A stretch of 64,000 nt of DNA from Symbiodinium natans (Eukaryota > Sar > Dinophyceae > Suessiales > Symbiodiniaceae): contig CAJNDS010002372.1 of assembly GCA_905221605.1 (NCBI GenBank), forward strand, positions 329,410 through 393,409. The letters are read 5' to 3'. The notes below the pieces were generated by a model. It had not been told where the DNA came from and ran no database searches. It saw only the letters and a list, made by a program, of their open reading frames with translations. Positions 24,186 to 34,300 of the stretch are shown here, one piece after another (the first letter of the stretch is position 1; every line of letters begins with the position of its first letter). Both the position numbers and the translations under genes were made by a program.

Positions 24186-24640
24186 TTCTAACTCCAGAGG
24201 CACTCGTAGGAAGATGTAGCATGAAGATTCCAGTGCTAAACGCTAAACCCCTAAGCGCTGAACACTCCCAAGCCCACAACCCACTTGTTAGTGCTGGATT
24301 GAAGATCGAAGCTTGCCCAGGAAGCGGCCTTTGAATCTGGAGCCCAGAAAGTTGTTCTTAGGGTTTAGGCTCGGGTTTGGGTTTAGGGTTTTCAGGTACC
24401 CCTACAGTCCTAAGCAGTGCTGTGAAGCCCTATGAAGCCCCACTGCCTCAAGCCCCGCTTCCTACAGGACCGCAACTTCACCCGTCTTAATTAATACCAA
24501 CAGAGCATCCTTATATAATAACAGTAATCATCATGAACAATCATCGTAGTGATACGAAATGAACAATCATCGTAGTGATACGAAAGTGCCAAAAAATAGG
24601 AAATACGAGTTTAATGCAAACGAGCTCCCCCTTCCCTGAG
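24186..24640 (+). other. No gene recognised
   Basis: Contains degenerate telomere-type units and, at 24529-24585, a 26-bp direct repeat in tandem (ATGAACAATCATCGTAGTGA, then TACGAA). Confidence 0.4.
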
Positions 24641-24646
24641 GCTACG

Positions 24647-26151
24647 ACACCAAGAAGTCGGCGCTGACGTCGGAGGAGTCGAAGCAGGAGGCTTCCTGAA
24701 AGGGAGAGGAGGGGCAGGGTGGGGCTGGGCTACCCCAAACCCGAAACCCTGAGCCCTAAACCCTAAACCCTAAACCCTAAACCCTAAACCCTAAACCCTA
24801 AACCCTAAACCCTAAACCCTAAACCCAGCACCCCGTAAGCCGTCAACCCTCTGCCTCTTCCCTCCGTGAGCCTGGCGAGCACAGAGAGCCTTGCTGTTCC
24901 CTCTAACGAGCTTTCGGGCTGGGGGGTTTAGGGTTTAGGGTTTAGGGTTTAGGGTTTAGGGTTTAGGGTTTAGGGTGGTTCTCCAGATTTTGGTACCCGA
25001 AATGACCCTAAGGCCTCTTTAGTTCTTCTTAGTTGGAGGTTTTCCTCGACTGCAGGTACCCCATGTTTGTTGTTCCTATCGTAAGGATGTGCAAAGGACT
25101 ATAGCTTTGAGGGGGATGATGATGTTGGGTAGTACTCGGTTGTCTTCTTCTTGTGCGTTTTATTGACACCATTCTATCTTCCAGAACTGGGCTCACGAAT
25201 CCGTCTCTGTGCTCCCCTGCCTTCAAACCTCTTTGTTGTCAGACCTAGACTTCATTACAGAGAAGAGAAAGGTCCTAGGGTTTGTAGGGTTGAGAGGGCC
25301 TTCCGCAGCTGGCACCCTGAAACCCTGAAACCTTTCAGAACCTGCAAGAAACCAAGCCTTCAATGCTTTGCCAGGCCACCGTCCCAGGACGCCAGCAGGA
25401 GCAGCTTGTTTTTGGGGTCGCTTAGGGCTTACGTTTAGGGTCCTTGGCTTGTGCTCTCATAAAGTATTTCGGCTTTGCTGGATTTGGGGGAGGAGGGCTT
25501 TTCATCGGGGGGTTTTCATGCTCCTGAAGATGTAAGCAGCATCGCTGGCGATATCTGTTTCCCAGAATTTGCGCAGGAAGTCGCAGACGACAAAAGCCCC
25601 CTCAGATGGTCAGATCGCCTCCTTCAATGCAACCCTATGTTCGGCCTACGCTCCAAACTTCCCTATTAGGGGGGGTGGGTTGGGGGCAGCTCGTTACTTT
25701 GTCCTTCTCTGGTTACATGGAAGATGAGGGCAGCAGGACCCCAAAATCCTCTTTTAAGGGGAACCGACCATTCGTGGAGTTGTGGAGGAGTGGCGTGCCC
25801 TGCTTCGTATCGACTGCCTCCTTGGTCCGAGCCCTACCACGCCGCAGCCTAGAGACATTTCAACAGAGAGCTTATGTAACTCCGTAAGCCTAAACCCTGA
25901 GCCTTAAATCCTAAACCCGAAACCCGAAGAAGCCTGAACCCGAAGAACCCTGAGCAGCTTGAACCGTGAAACCCTGAGCCACGGGTGGCCTCTTTCAGCA
26001 TGGCTCTGGCCCAGCAGTACCCCCGGAATCCTTTTTCGTAGGCTTTAGGGTCTAAAGGGTTTAGGGTGCATGGTTCTGGCATGCCCAGCAGTACGGCGTC
26101 AGGATCCCTTATGCAAACCCTCAGAGAGAAAGGCAGCCCCGTCGATTCTAA
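24647..26151 (+). CDS. Multi-exon gene of unknown function, stop at 26149-26151
   Basis: Exons: ~24647-24692 (TKKSALTSEESKQE), 25056-25080 (PMFVVPI before donor GTAAGG), 25185-25271 (NWAHESVSVLPCLQTSLL...), 25339-25407 (NLQETKPSMLCQATVPG), 25566-~25667, 25999-26037 and 26089-26151 (QYGVRIPYANPQRERQPRR, TAA). Junctions 25080/25185, 25271/25339 and 26037/26089 join in phase 0. In 25566-25667 two frames are open, one reading APSDGQIASFNATLCSAYA. Between the first two exons two telomere-type arrays face each other (24753-24826 CCCTAAA, 24925-24975 TTTAGGG). No family recognised. Confidence 0.45.
24753..24826. repeat. CCCTAAA array, left half of an inverted pair
   Basis: Ten perfect units; seven TTTAGGG units follow at 24925-24975 after a ~100-bp spacer, so an intron transcript could fold into a hairpin. 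Confidence 0.85.
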
Positions 26152-27402
26152 GTTCTAAGTGTTGCCCGAATGAAGACCACCAGCCCCGAAGCCAACACAA
26201 AACACAAACCTGGAAGCTGAAGCCCAAGCTCCTCAGGCCCTGAGGCCTTGAACCTCAAACCCGGGAACTCTGCAGCCCTACGGCCCAGAACTCCGAAAGA
26301 CTGCAACACCGAGTTTTCAAAGGCGTCTTAAAGGAACATTGCACATTGGGGGCCCCCCTGAGCTGATCTCTGAAACCCTGAGCCTCCAAAACCCTGAACT
26401 CAAAATCTCTAGAACTCCGAAACCCTGAACACCTCTACCACGCCACAGGAAACCTCTCAAACCCTGAGCCCAAAACCCTAAAAACAACCCTAAACCCGAC
26501 GAGTCCCTGAGGCGCTCTGGGAGTAGATGTAGCTCGGCCGGCAATGGGGAGGGGCTGGCGTTTTGGGTTTCTGGTTTTAGGGTTCTAAGGTTTATAAGGT
26601 GTAGGGTTGAGGGATTAGGGCTCAGGGAGTTTGGGTTTTTGGGCTTGGGGGCTTCTTGGGTTAGGCGCTTTAGGGCTGGGGGTGACACGGCCAATTCGGA
26701 TTGGTGGAATTGGTATAGTATTGTTTCATAGGCTTGATAGTAGGTTGTTTCTTATGTGGGTTCTTTATCCTCCCCCCCCCCCCCCCTAAAGAAACTCTGT
26801 GCCCCAAGCCCTCATAATATAAGGACTATGTTCCTATTTTCCATATTCCAGAGGGCCCGTAGACCCCAAACCCCTTGATAAGGTTTGGAATTTAGGTTTT
26901 TTAGGATGTAGGATTTCGGGTTTAGGATATAGGATTTATGATTGACACAGAAACGGAAGGCTGATGGTTCTTTTTTCGTGTTTTTTTCTGGTTTTTTTCG
27001 TGTTTTTTTATGGTTCAGGTGAACCCTAAACCCTAAACCCTAAACCCTAAACCCTAAACCCTAAACCCTAACCCTAAACCCTAAAAACCCTAAAAACCCC
27101 TAAAAACCCTAAAAACCCTAAAAACCCTAAAAACCCTAAAATCCCTAAAAACCCTAAAAACCCTAAAAACCCTAAACCCTAAACCCTAAACCCTAACCCT
27201 AACCCTAAACCCTAAACCCTAAACCCAAGACCATGAAAATACGAAAAAAAAAAAAAAAAAAAAAAAAAAAACAGAAAAAACACGAAAAAAAAACCTGGAC
27301 CCGAAACGGAAGGCCTCACAGAACCACCCCCATTTGGGGGCTTAAGTCAGAGAAGCCTTGCATTTGCAGCAGGCCGTGGCCTAAACATTGTATGGGGTTC
27401 AG
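26152..27402 (+). other. No firm gene; degenerate telomere-type units and low-complexity runs
   Basis: Holds CCTAAAC-like units (26160-26620), a C-run (26774-26786), TTTTTTCG-type runs around 26970-27010, the array at 27023-27223 and an A-run at 27241-27270. No splice chain was established. Confidence 0.4.
27023..27223 (+). repeat. CCCTAAA array with an internal 9-10-bp CCCTAAAAA block
   Basis: 7-bp units flank a block (about 27075-27172) in which each unit has extra A residues (CCTAAAAACC). The longer unit is homogenised within the block. Confidence 0.9.
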
Positions 27403-27456
27403 GCGGCTAGAGCGCACACCACAAACACGTCCCGCGTGGTGGTGTGCGCAGAGCAT
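27403..27456 (+). CDS. Exon-like segment upstream of the retrotransposon
   Basis: After acceptor TTCAG the frame reads ARAHTTNTSRVVVCAEH and ends before GTGACG; 54 bp, phase 0. It may belong to the gene whose exons resume after the retrotransposon (39469 onward), but this link is not shown. Confidence 0.35.
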
Positions 27457-28034
27457 GTGACGCACCCTAGGCCAGGCCCTATAGCCCTACACCCTCAACT
27501 CTACCCCCTTGAAACCTGTACCAAGGACACAACCAAGGCGCTTGAGCCGCTCAGCTGAGCCACTGCCTGCGGGCTCTCAGGGCTTGTGAGGGGGCCCTGC
27601 AGGTGCCTGAGCCCCAACCCCCCTCAACCCCAAAGCGTTTAGCCTCAGAGCCTAAAACCCTAAGACTCTGAACCCGATACCTCTAAAACCCTATACGCTG
27701 AAGTCCCGAAGCTTTGAATCCCTAAACGGTCCTGAACACCTAAACCCTTTAACTGTAAGCCCCTGAAGCCTGAGGCTACGCAGAAACGCAGCCCAGCCAC
27801 AGTGTATGAAACCCTGAAACCCCAAACCCTAAAACCAACCACAGTTCAGGAGTTTAGGGCGCATGTCCCTGGACTTGACGGTTCTGGGCTTTCTTGGGAT
27901 GAGCTGATGCAGCGCTAGCACTGCTAGGAGAACTATAGGTTCAAGTGCTCTGGAGCTGATTCTGAAAGCCTTGGTACGAGGGCTTGGGGATTTAGGGTGT
28001 TGGGTTTGGGTTTAGGGTTTACGGTTTAGGGTTT

Positions 28035-28039
28035 AGGGT
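28035..28039. repeat. Target-site duplication, left copy (AGGGT)
   Basis: AGGGT directly before the left LTR; the same five bases follow the right LTR at 39272-39276. The site is inside a TTTAGGG array. Confidence 0.8.
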
Positions 28040-28264
28040 CGCCGAAGCGGGATGAGTCTATGGCTGGAGTCACAGCAGCTGATTCTTTTCAGGGGACAAA
28101 GCACAAATGTCTCTGGCCGTTCTGTCTGTAGCATCGTGCTGTATTCTGCTACTTGGGTTAACTTTTGGAAGTGCTGGATAGCGTTTCAGCTTGAGCATCC
28201 TGTACTGGCTCACACCAACACTTGCAGTCACATACTTTGCCAAGGAGCTTCTGCTGTACACGCG
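28040..28264 (-). repeat. 3' LTR
   Basis: 225 bp, identical by eye to 39047-39271. Its boundary is fixed by AGGGT on the outside and the polypurine tract on the inside. Confidence 0.9.
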
Positions 28265-28274
28265 CTCCCCCTAC
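28265..28274 (-). other. Polypurine tract
   Basis: On the - strand GTAGGGGGAG abuts the 3' LTR, where plus-strand DNA synthesis is expected to start. Confidence 0.8.
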
Positions 28275-28371
28275 TGCGATTCGCAGTACCTCAGCCTTTA
28301 ACAGACTAATTCAGAACTCATCTCGGCATCTCAGCTCCTGTTGTGTGCAGTCTACGCTACGTTCACTTCCC

Positions 28372-31300
28372 TTATCGCATGCCTTCTGGCAATGGCGCAG
28401 GACGCACCATTTGAAGGATGGCTCGACTGATTTCGAGCTCAGTCCTTCCCCTCCATTCAGCTTCCAAGTATCTTTGAGCTCCTTCGCCTCGAAAGCTGTC
28501 GTCGAGTACATACTGGCGTGCCATTTCGGTGATGAAAGATCTCCTACGACCAGTGACTGCACGGATGTCAAGGCCATCTGGAAGCCTCGTCTGCGTAGGT
28601 GTGAATAGTCGCACACGCGTAGCTGCATGCCACCGTATGAGAACATTTCTGTTCCAGTCTATTTGATAAAAATCTCTACGGTACTCTACGGGAAGCACTT
28701 GATGCAAAGCAGATGCTAGGCCGCCCCAAGTTGAGGAAGCCCTTTGGATCTCCCTCAGCGGTGGCTGGTTGCGCGGAGGTCCTAAACCAGGATGGATAAC
28801 AATAGGAGGGTCTGGTGGCAAACCCATCCGCTGCTCCTCCCGTTGACCTCTCAAGACTTCCTCACGAGCCCTTTCGAAGTCCAAAACTCGGACTTCCCGA
28901 ACTGGAGCTGGGGGGATTTCAGTTGGGGCAGGCGGATTGCCGGTGGCTCTACGATTCAGTTCCTCCTGAACAATACGGTCTATGTGTTCCGCCGGTGCAG
29001 CTACAAGAAGGTCATCTAGATATTGCGTTGCAATATGGCTCTGAGGACCTGGGTTCATCGCCGGCGATGCAGGCAGCGGAGGCTCCAACTCTGGCTCTGC
29101 TACATAAATCCTGGCTCCTCTTCTACGCAAGCCCTCTTCATAGTCCTGCTGCTGCTGTTCTTCCCTCTCTCTCTCCCTCACTCCTTCCCTCTCTCTTTCA
29201 ATCTCTTGCAGGGCCAGTTGCAGGGGAGTTTGCTCTTCAAGCTCATCTTCACTATCGGGCTGTCTTTCTGGCAGTCTCTCATCGCTCTCTTCCGACACTC
29301 TGACAGGACGCCTCTGCGCCCCATACCTAAGACAGCATCGCACAAACGCTTTCCCTGCTTCCCACAAGGCAATGGAGGTTACTGCCACCAAACAGATTAG
29401 CACCCACAACGCGGCATCTCCCTCTGAGTTCGCAGCCGGCGTCGGTTGGGCACTTGCACTACACAAACAGCATGCCACTATCACCGCTTGCAAGTAGCGC
29501 TTCGACTCTGACGCATTCTCTACTTTGTGCTCAGTGCTCACATGCGCCAGCTTAGTCTGCCCACGCGGTATGTGCAATCCCATCAAATCACACAGTTTCC
29601 AGTGACGTGCTGCCCCCAAGGCTTTGGTGCCTGAGTCAGCCGGGTTGAATTCCCCGGCTATATGATTTGCCGGAAGATCACCCTCCATGTATCGCTCAGC
29701 AAAAGCCTTAGCTCTGATTTTTAGATGCCTGGTTCTCCAGCTAGCACTTGTACCACCGTACAAGGCCAGCGCCGCTACATTGTCGCCCAGCAACTCCTTG
29801 CAAGAGCGCCGCTGCAGCAACTCGTCAAATACATAAGAGCTACTGATGGTGTAGTTAGCTAACTCCATCAAAGCTATCATTTCCGCTTCACAAGAACTTT
29901 GAGCCATGAAAGCCTGTCTTGCGCACGACCATCCGGTAAGCGCCCCTTCGGTATGCACCTGGACGCATTGCATCGATCTCTTGGCCTCTGGAGCAAATGA
30001 CGCGTCCCCATATCCTTCAAGAAGCCCCTCCATAGCGGTGGACTTCTTATACTGCTTCCACACTTCTCGCTCATCACGTGGATAAATCAACACACACTCT
30101 GCGCTTGCCACTAGATAGGCCAGCGCGTGAAGTGCAGATCTGTAGGTTCCTACAGGAGCTCGTGTGATTGCAGCAGCTAATTTTGAAACCGAGAAAGTAA
30201 TGTCTGGTCTCGTTCGGATACTTGCCCAAAGCATTTCTCCCACTATGGTTTGACATCGTCTAACGTCTTCAACGTCGCTTGACTCTTCGCGGGCGTCGTC
30301 GTCGAAGGCATTTGGCAACGGAGTCGTTGGTTTTCCTAACCCATCAAGCTGCGATTTGTATCGTTGCTCCAGTTCTCGAATGTATGAGGCCTGAGACAAA
30401 ACCAAGTCACGATTGTCATTCCAGCTGAGGTCGATTCCTAAAAATCTCACCTTTCCCTGGGAGCCATTCACAACTTCTTGAGGTTCCGAGCACTCCCATC
30501 GCTCCCGGATAGCAGAAATCACTGCCCAGGCTAAGCTGTTCTCAGCTCCTACCAGGACGTCATCTACGTACACAGCAACCCATCCAGCGATTGCCGATGT
30601 TTCAGGCGAGATGTTCAACGTGGCTTCCATTCCTCTGAGCGGTTTTTCGCTACTGAGTAGCCAAAGACTGTCTTCAGCTAATGATTGATACAAACGGTAC
30701 TCGGTGCCTTGATGCCTGATGATGATCTTCCGCAATGCTTGATCACGCTGAAAACTCCAATCTCTTGGGGACTGATCAAGCCCATAGAGAGCCTTTTTAA
30801 TGATGAGCCGCGCCTGGGAGCTGAAAACTCCCTGTGTAACGAGGACACGTGGAGGTACTAGGGCCACCACTTCATCGGTCACTTCGTCGAGCCGCGAGTC
30901 TTGAGCCAAAATACTCTCTGTCTTCTCTTTCTGAGTCTGCTGTTGGCGCTGATGCTGTTGCTGTGACTGTTGCTGGAAATGACTACTGGACGACGGCACC
31001 TCAACCTGATCGATTGCATTACTGGCTTCTGCAGCAACCTTCTCAGCGCTGCCCCGATTACGTGGCAATAGCTGCGCATTGAGGAATGCGGCCTTTATGT
31101 CTACTGTGATTAACGTGTGCCTCCTTCGCGTGCTGAAGGCCAACGCTGTACGTAGGGCATCTATCCCTATGCTGGGGGTGTAGACAGTCTGCCTATGTTC
31201 CAGTTTGCTGCCCTCGCTACTGCTAAGGTAGTTTCCGCAGGCTACTAATCTACACTTATACTTGCCCCCCGGGGCTTTTATGGTAAAAATGGCTTTACTT

Positions 31301-34300
31301 GGGATCAACAAAACCTTGTAGCCCTGCGCCTGCAGCTTGTCCAACTCCTTCTGAGTTGTCTCATAGATCGCCTGCTTGTCCTGTATCAGGCTTCCAAGTT
31401 CTGCCTCAACGGCAGGTTTCCAGAGCTCCCAGTTTGCCATCACCTGCATGTTTGCAACTATCCGCGTCTGAAGCACTACCTGTTCATGAACATCAGCAGG
31501 CATGGCTTGGGCCTCAGCTAATGCTTGTGAGTCTTCAGTTATTTGCTTCAAGCACAACTGCGTCAACTCCAAGCGCAAGTCTTCAACGTCCTCCCACAAC
31601 TTGTTGATTTCTAGCCGCTTCAATTGAGCCGCCTCCGAAGCAGGAGGCATATCATCTATCCATTGTTGCAGCTCTTCCTCATGCATGCTCGCCAGCCTCA
31701 GCTGCCGCTCATCAAGCCAACTTTCAAAATCCATGATCTCCTGCTGGGTCCTTGTCGCATAGACTTCTCCAAGCGACTCACCTCCAACGCATCTCAACTC
31801 TTCACGATCAAGCACACGCTCATACGACGCAGCCCAGCGGGCATCCTGGCGATGACTGTCACCGCCCTCCTCAGAGGCACTCTCCGCCTCTTCAGGCTTA
31901 TCGCTCCGCCCATCACTTTCACCATCAAACTCACACACAAGCTCCTCACGCAACTCCAGGCTTAATTCTCGGTCAGCTTCCTCGAGACCGTTACTCGGCC
32001 TCTCAGCCTCCTTCCGAGTTATGGAGCCAGAGTCCAACATCCACACACCGCGCTCAAGCCCCTCCGACCTAATGCATGTCAAGGCCTGACTTGGACGCCT
32101 CTGATGCCACCCTTCCCGCTCATTGCCAGTAGGCCCCTCCAGGGCCCGAAGGACTTGCTTACTGCAGCGCCCGCCAGCGACCGGCTCTACTGACCGATCC
32201 CCCGACACACACATCGCTCGCATCATCCCTTGGCTGCGGTTCTGAGGCATATCACCGGAAGTGATACAGTTTTTAGGGTAAATATTATGCGATTTTTCTG
32301 GGTTTTGGTAATTTTCAGTTTTTTCTTTGGGTTTTGAGGTTTTTCCTTTGGGGTGGGTAGGTGCAGTCAGCGTCTGAAACCCAGCTCGGGCCTTGTACGG
32401 GTTACAACTGCTACCTACCGAACTCTCTGCAACCTTACAACCACACTCCGAACACCTTCCCTGATCATTAACCAGTTCCTCCGAATCACAAATCCTGCAA
32501 AGTGCCATTGAATCACCCTGAAGACGCGCGACCCTCACAACACAACCTGAACTGCTCCCTTTCTCCTCCGAGCCTACAAATTGCAGGCAGTTGGGACCCG
32601 AGTGGTTGCTACCACCATCCTCTATCCTACTATCCCCGATCTCCCCCGACTCTGCAGCTTGCTGAGTAGTGGCGGGACACACGCAATGGCTTCCTAGCCC
32701 GAGGCACACAGGACCACCTAGTTCTCCATTTTTGCCTTGAAATCCTGGGTCTGCCCCCTCCCTAGCCCGAGCATCATGGACACCATCTTGAAATCCTGGA
32801 TCTCCCCCCTCCCTAGCACGAGCATCATGAACACCATCTCCCCCTTTTTCGTTAACGCAAGGAACGGAAAACCCATACTGCCGTAGCTCAAGAAGAGATC
32901 GCTCATCGAGGTTTTGCAAGCAATTGACCGTGTACAACAGAAGCACTACTCTCGACTCCTGCCTGTTCCAATCTTCAGTGCCATGCAGGTGCATCGGGGA
33001 GAACGCTGCAGGGCAATTGGGGCTGTGGAACTGTCCAGGAACATGAGTATTACCGGCGGACACAACTGCTGGCTGACCAACAACCTGAGTACCCACCCGA
33101 AGTTCAACCCACAACCTACCGCCCTTTTTTGGCATTTTGAGAGGAATCCAATGCGACACCGAAGTAGGGAGATTGTTGCTGTCACGATGTGGATAGGCTG
33201 CCCCATTTACACATAGTCCTATCGTCGAAAAAGTAGCTTCAGGACACTTGGCCTTAGCAATAGCTGCCAACAGGCCAGACATTCCTGGGCGCTGTTTGCA
33301 GCACCGAGTGAGCCCGACGGCTCCTCCATACCGGTAGACCCCAAACAGATAGTGCTGTCCCGAGAAGTGCTTATTGCTGCTGCTGATGTCCTGAAGCCCC
33401 TGTTCTACAACATACGAACTACTCAAGACAAAACGTACTGCCTCATCCACATCAAACGGACTCGCTTTAGCCAGTTGTTCAGCTTGGAGATCTTCTACAC
33501 TCCTACCTGGGTGAGGTTGAATGGCACTTACTACAGGACGTCTACCTGGGCCTGGGGCTTTGTCACGATACCTAACAAGAGGAGGAGGCGCGTGGGACAT
33601 ACTTGGGATTGAGGCTTTTTCGGACACACGAGTTTCAGGGCCTAGGGAATGTGACATTGGTGGGTCTTGGCCTGGGCTCAACGTGATTGTGAGCGGTGGC
33701 TCCTCACCCTGAAACAGCTTTGTAACGACCGACAACCGCTTGCCTATCCTAACCACATACCCAAGTTTTATTAGCGAAGCAGGACACAAGACGGTGGCGT
33801 CCACTGCCTTTGCTTTCCAAGACTGTTTGCTCTTGCGCAACCACGACCTGCAGAGTACCTGAGCGTGAGTACCAAACGGAACCACTGCTGGAGCTGGCAT
33901 GCCCATCTGCCTCAGTGTTTGCGCACGCCATGTTGCAACAACGCTCTTAGCCGCAAGAGGCCAGAGCACCGGATCGCTGTTAGGCAAGCCCAACAACATG
34001 TTCATCTGGTTTTTTACACGCTGCACTATGTTTTCGATGCGGCCATTACTGTTATGTTCCTCTGGAGCTGCGCAGGTTTGCTTCAGTTGAAACCTGGTAG
34101 CCATCTTCCTGATCTGAGGATTTACGTACTCTGAGCCACTATCGGTGTGTAGCCGCACGACGGGTAGCCCAAGTTCATGGGCCTGCGTTAGGATACGGGT
34201 GAGAGCTTGGGCGGTAGCAGCTGGGGTCTTTCGCCTAAGCGTTTCCACAAACACTACTTCCTTCCAAGCTAGCCCATCTACTTTGCACTCCTTTGTGGCT

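Noticed and set aside
27660-27842. Frames reading GFRVWGFRV and similar
   Set aside because: Direct translation of degenerate TTTAGGG repeat, common across the window and not a protein family.
28070-28261. 63-codon frame in each LTR (also 39077-39268)
   Set aside because: Present in both LTRs because they are identical; no start context or known domain.
28375-29535. Envelope gene of a retrovirus
   Set aside because: It is fused to Pol, has no signal peptide, fusion peptide or Cys-rich ectodomain; only two membrane segments support the idea.
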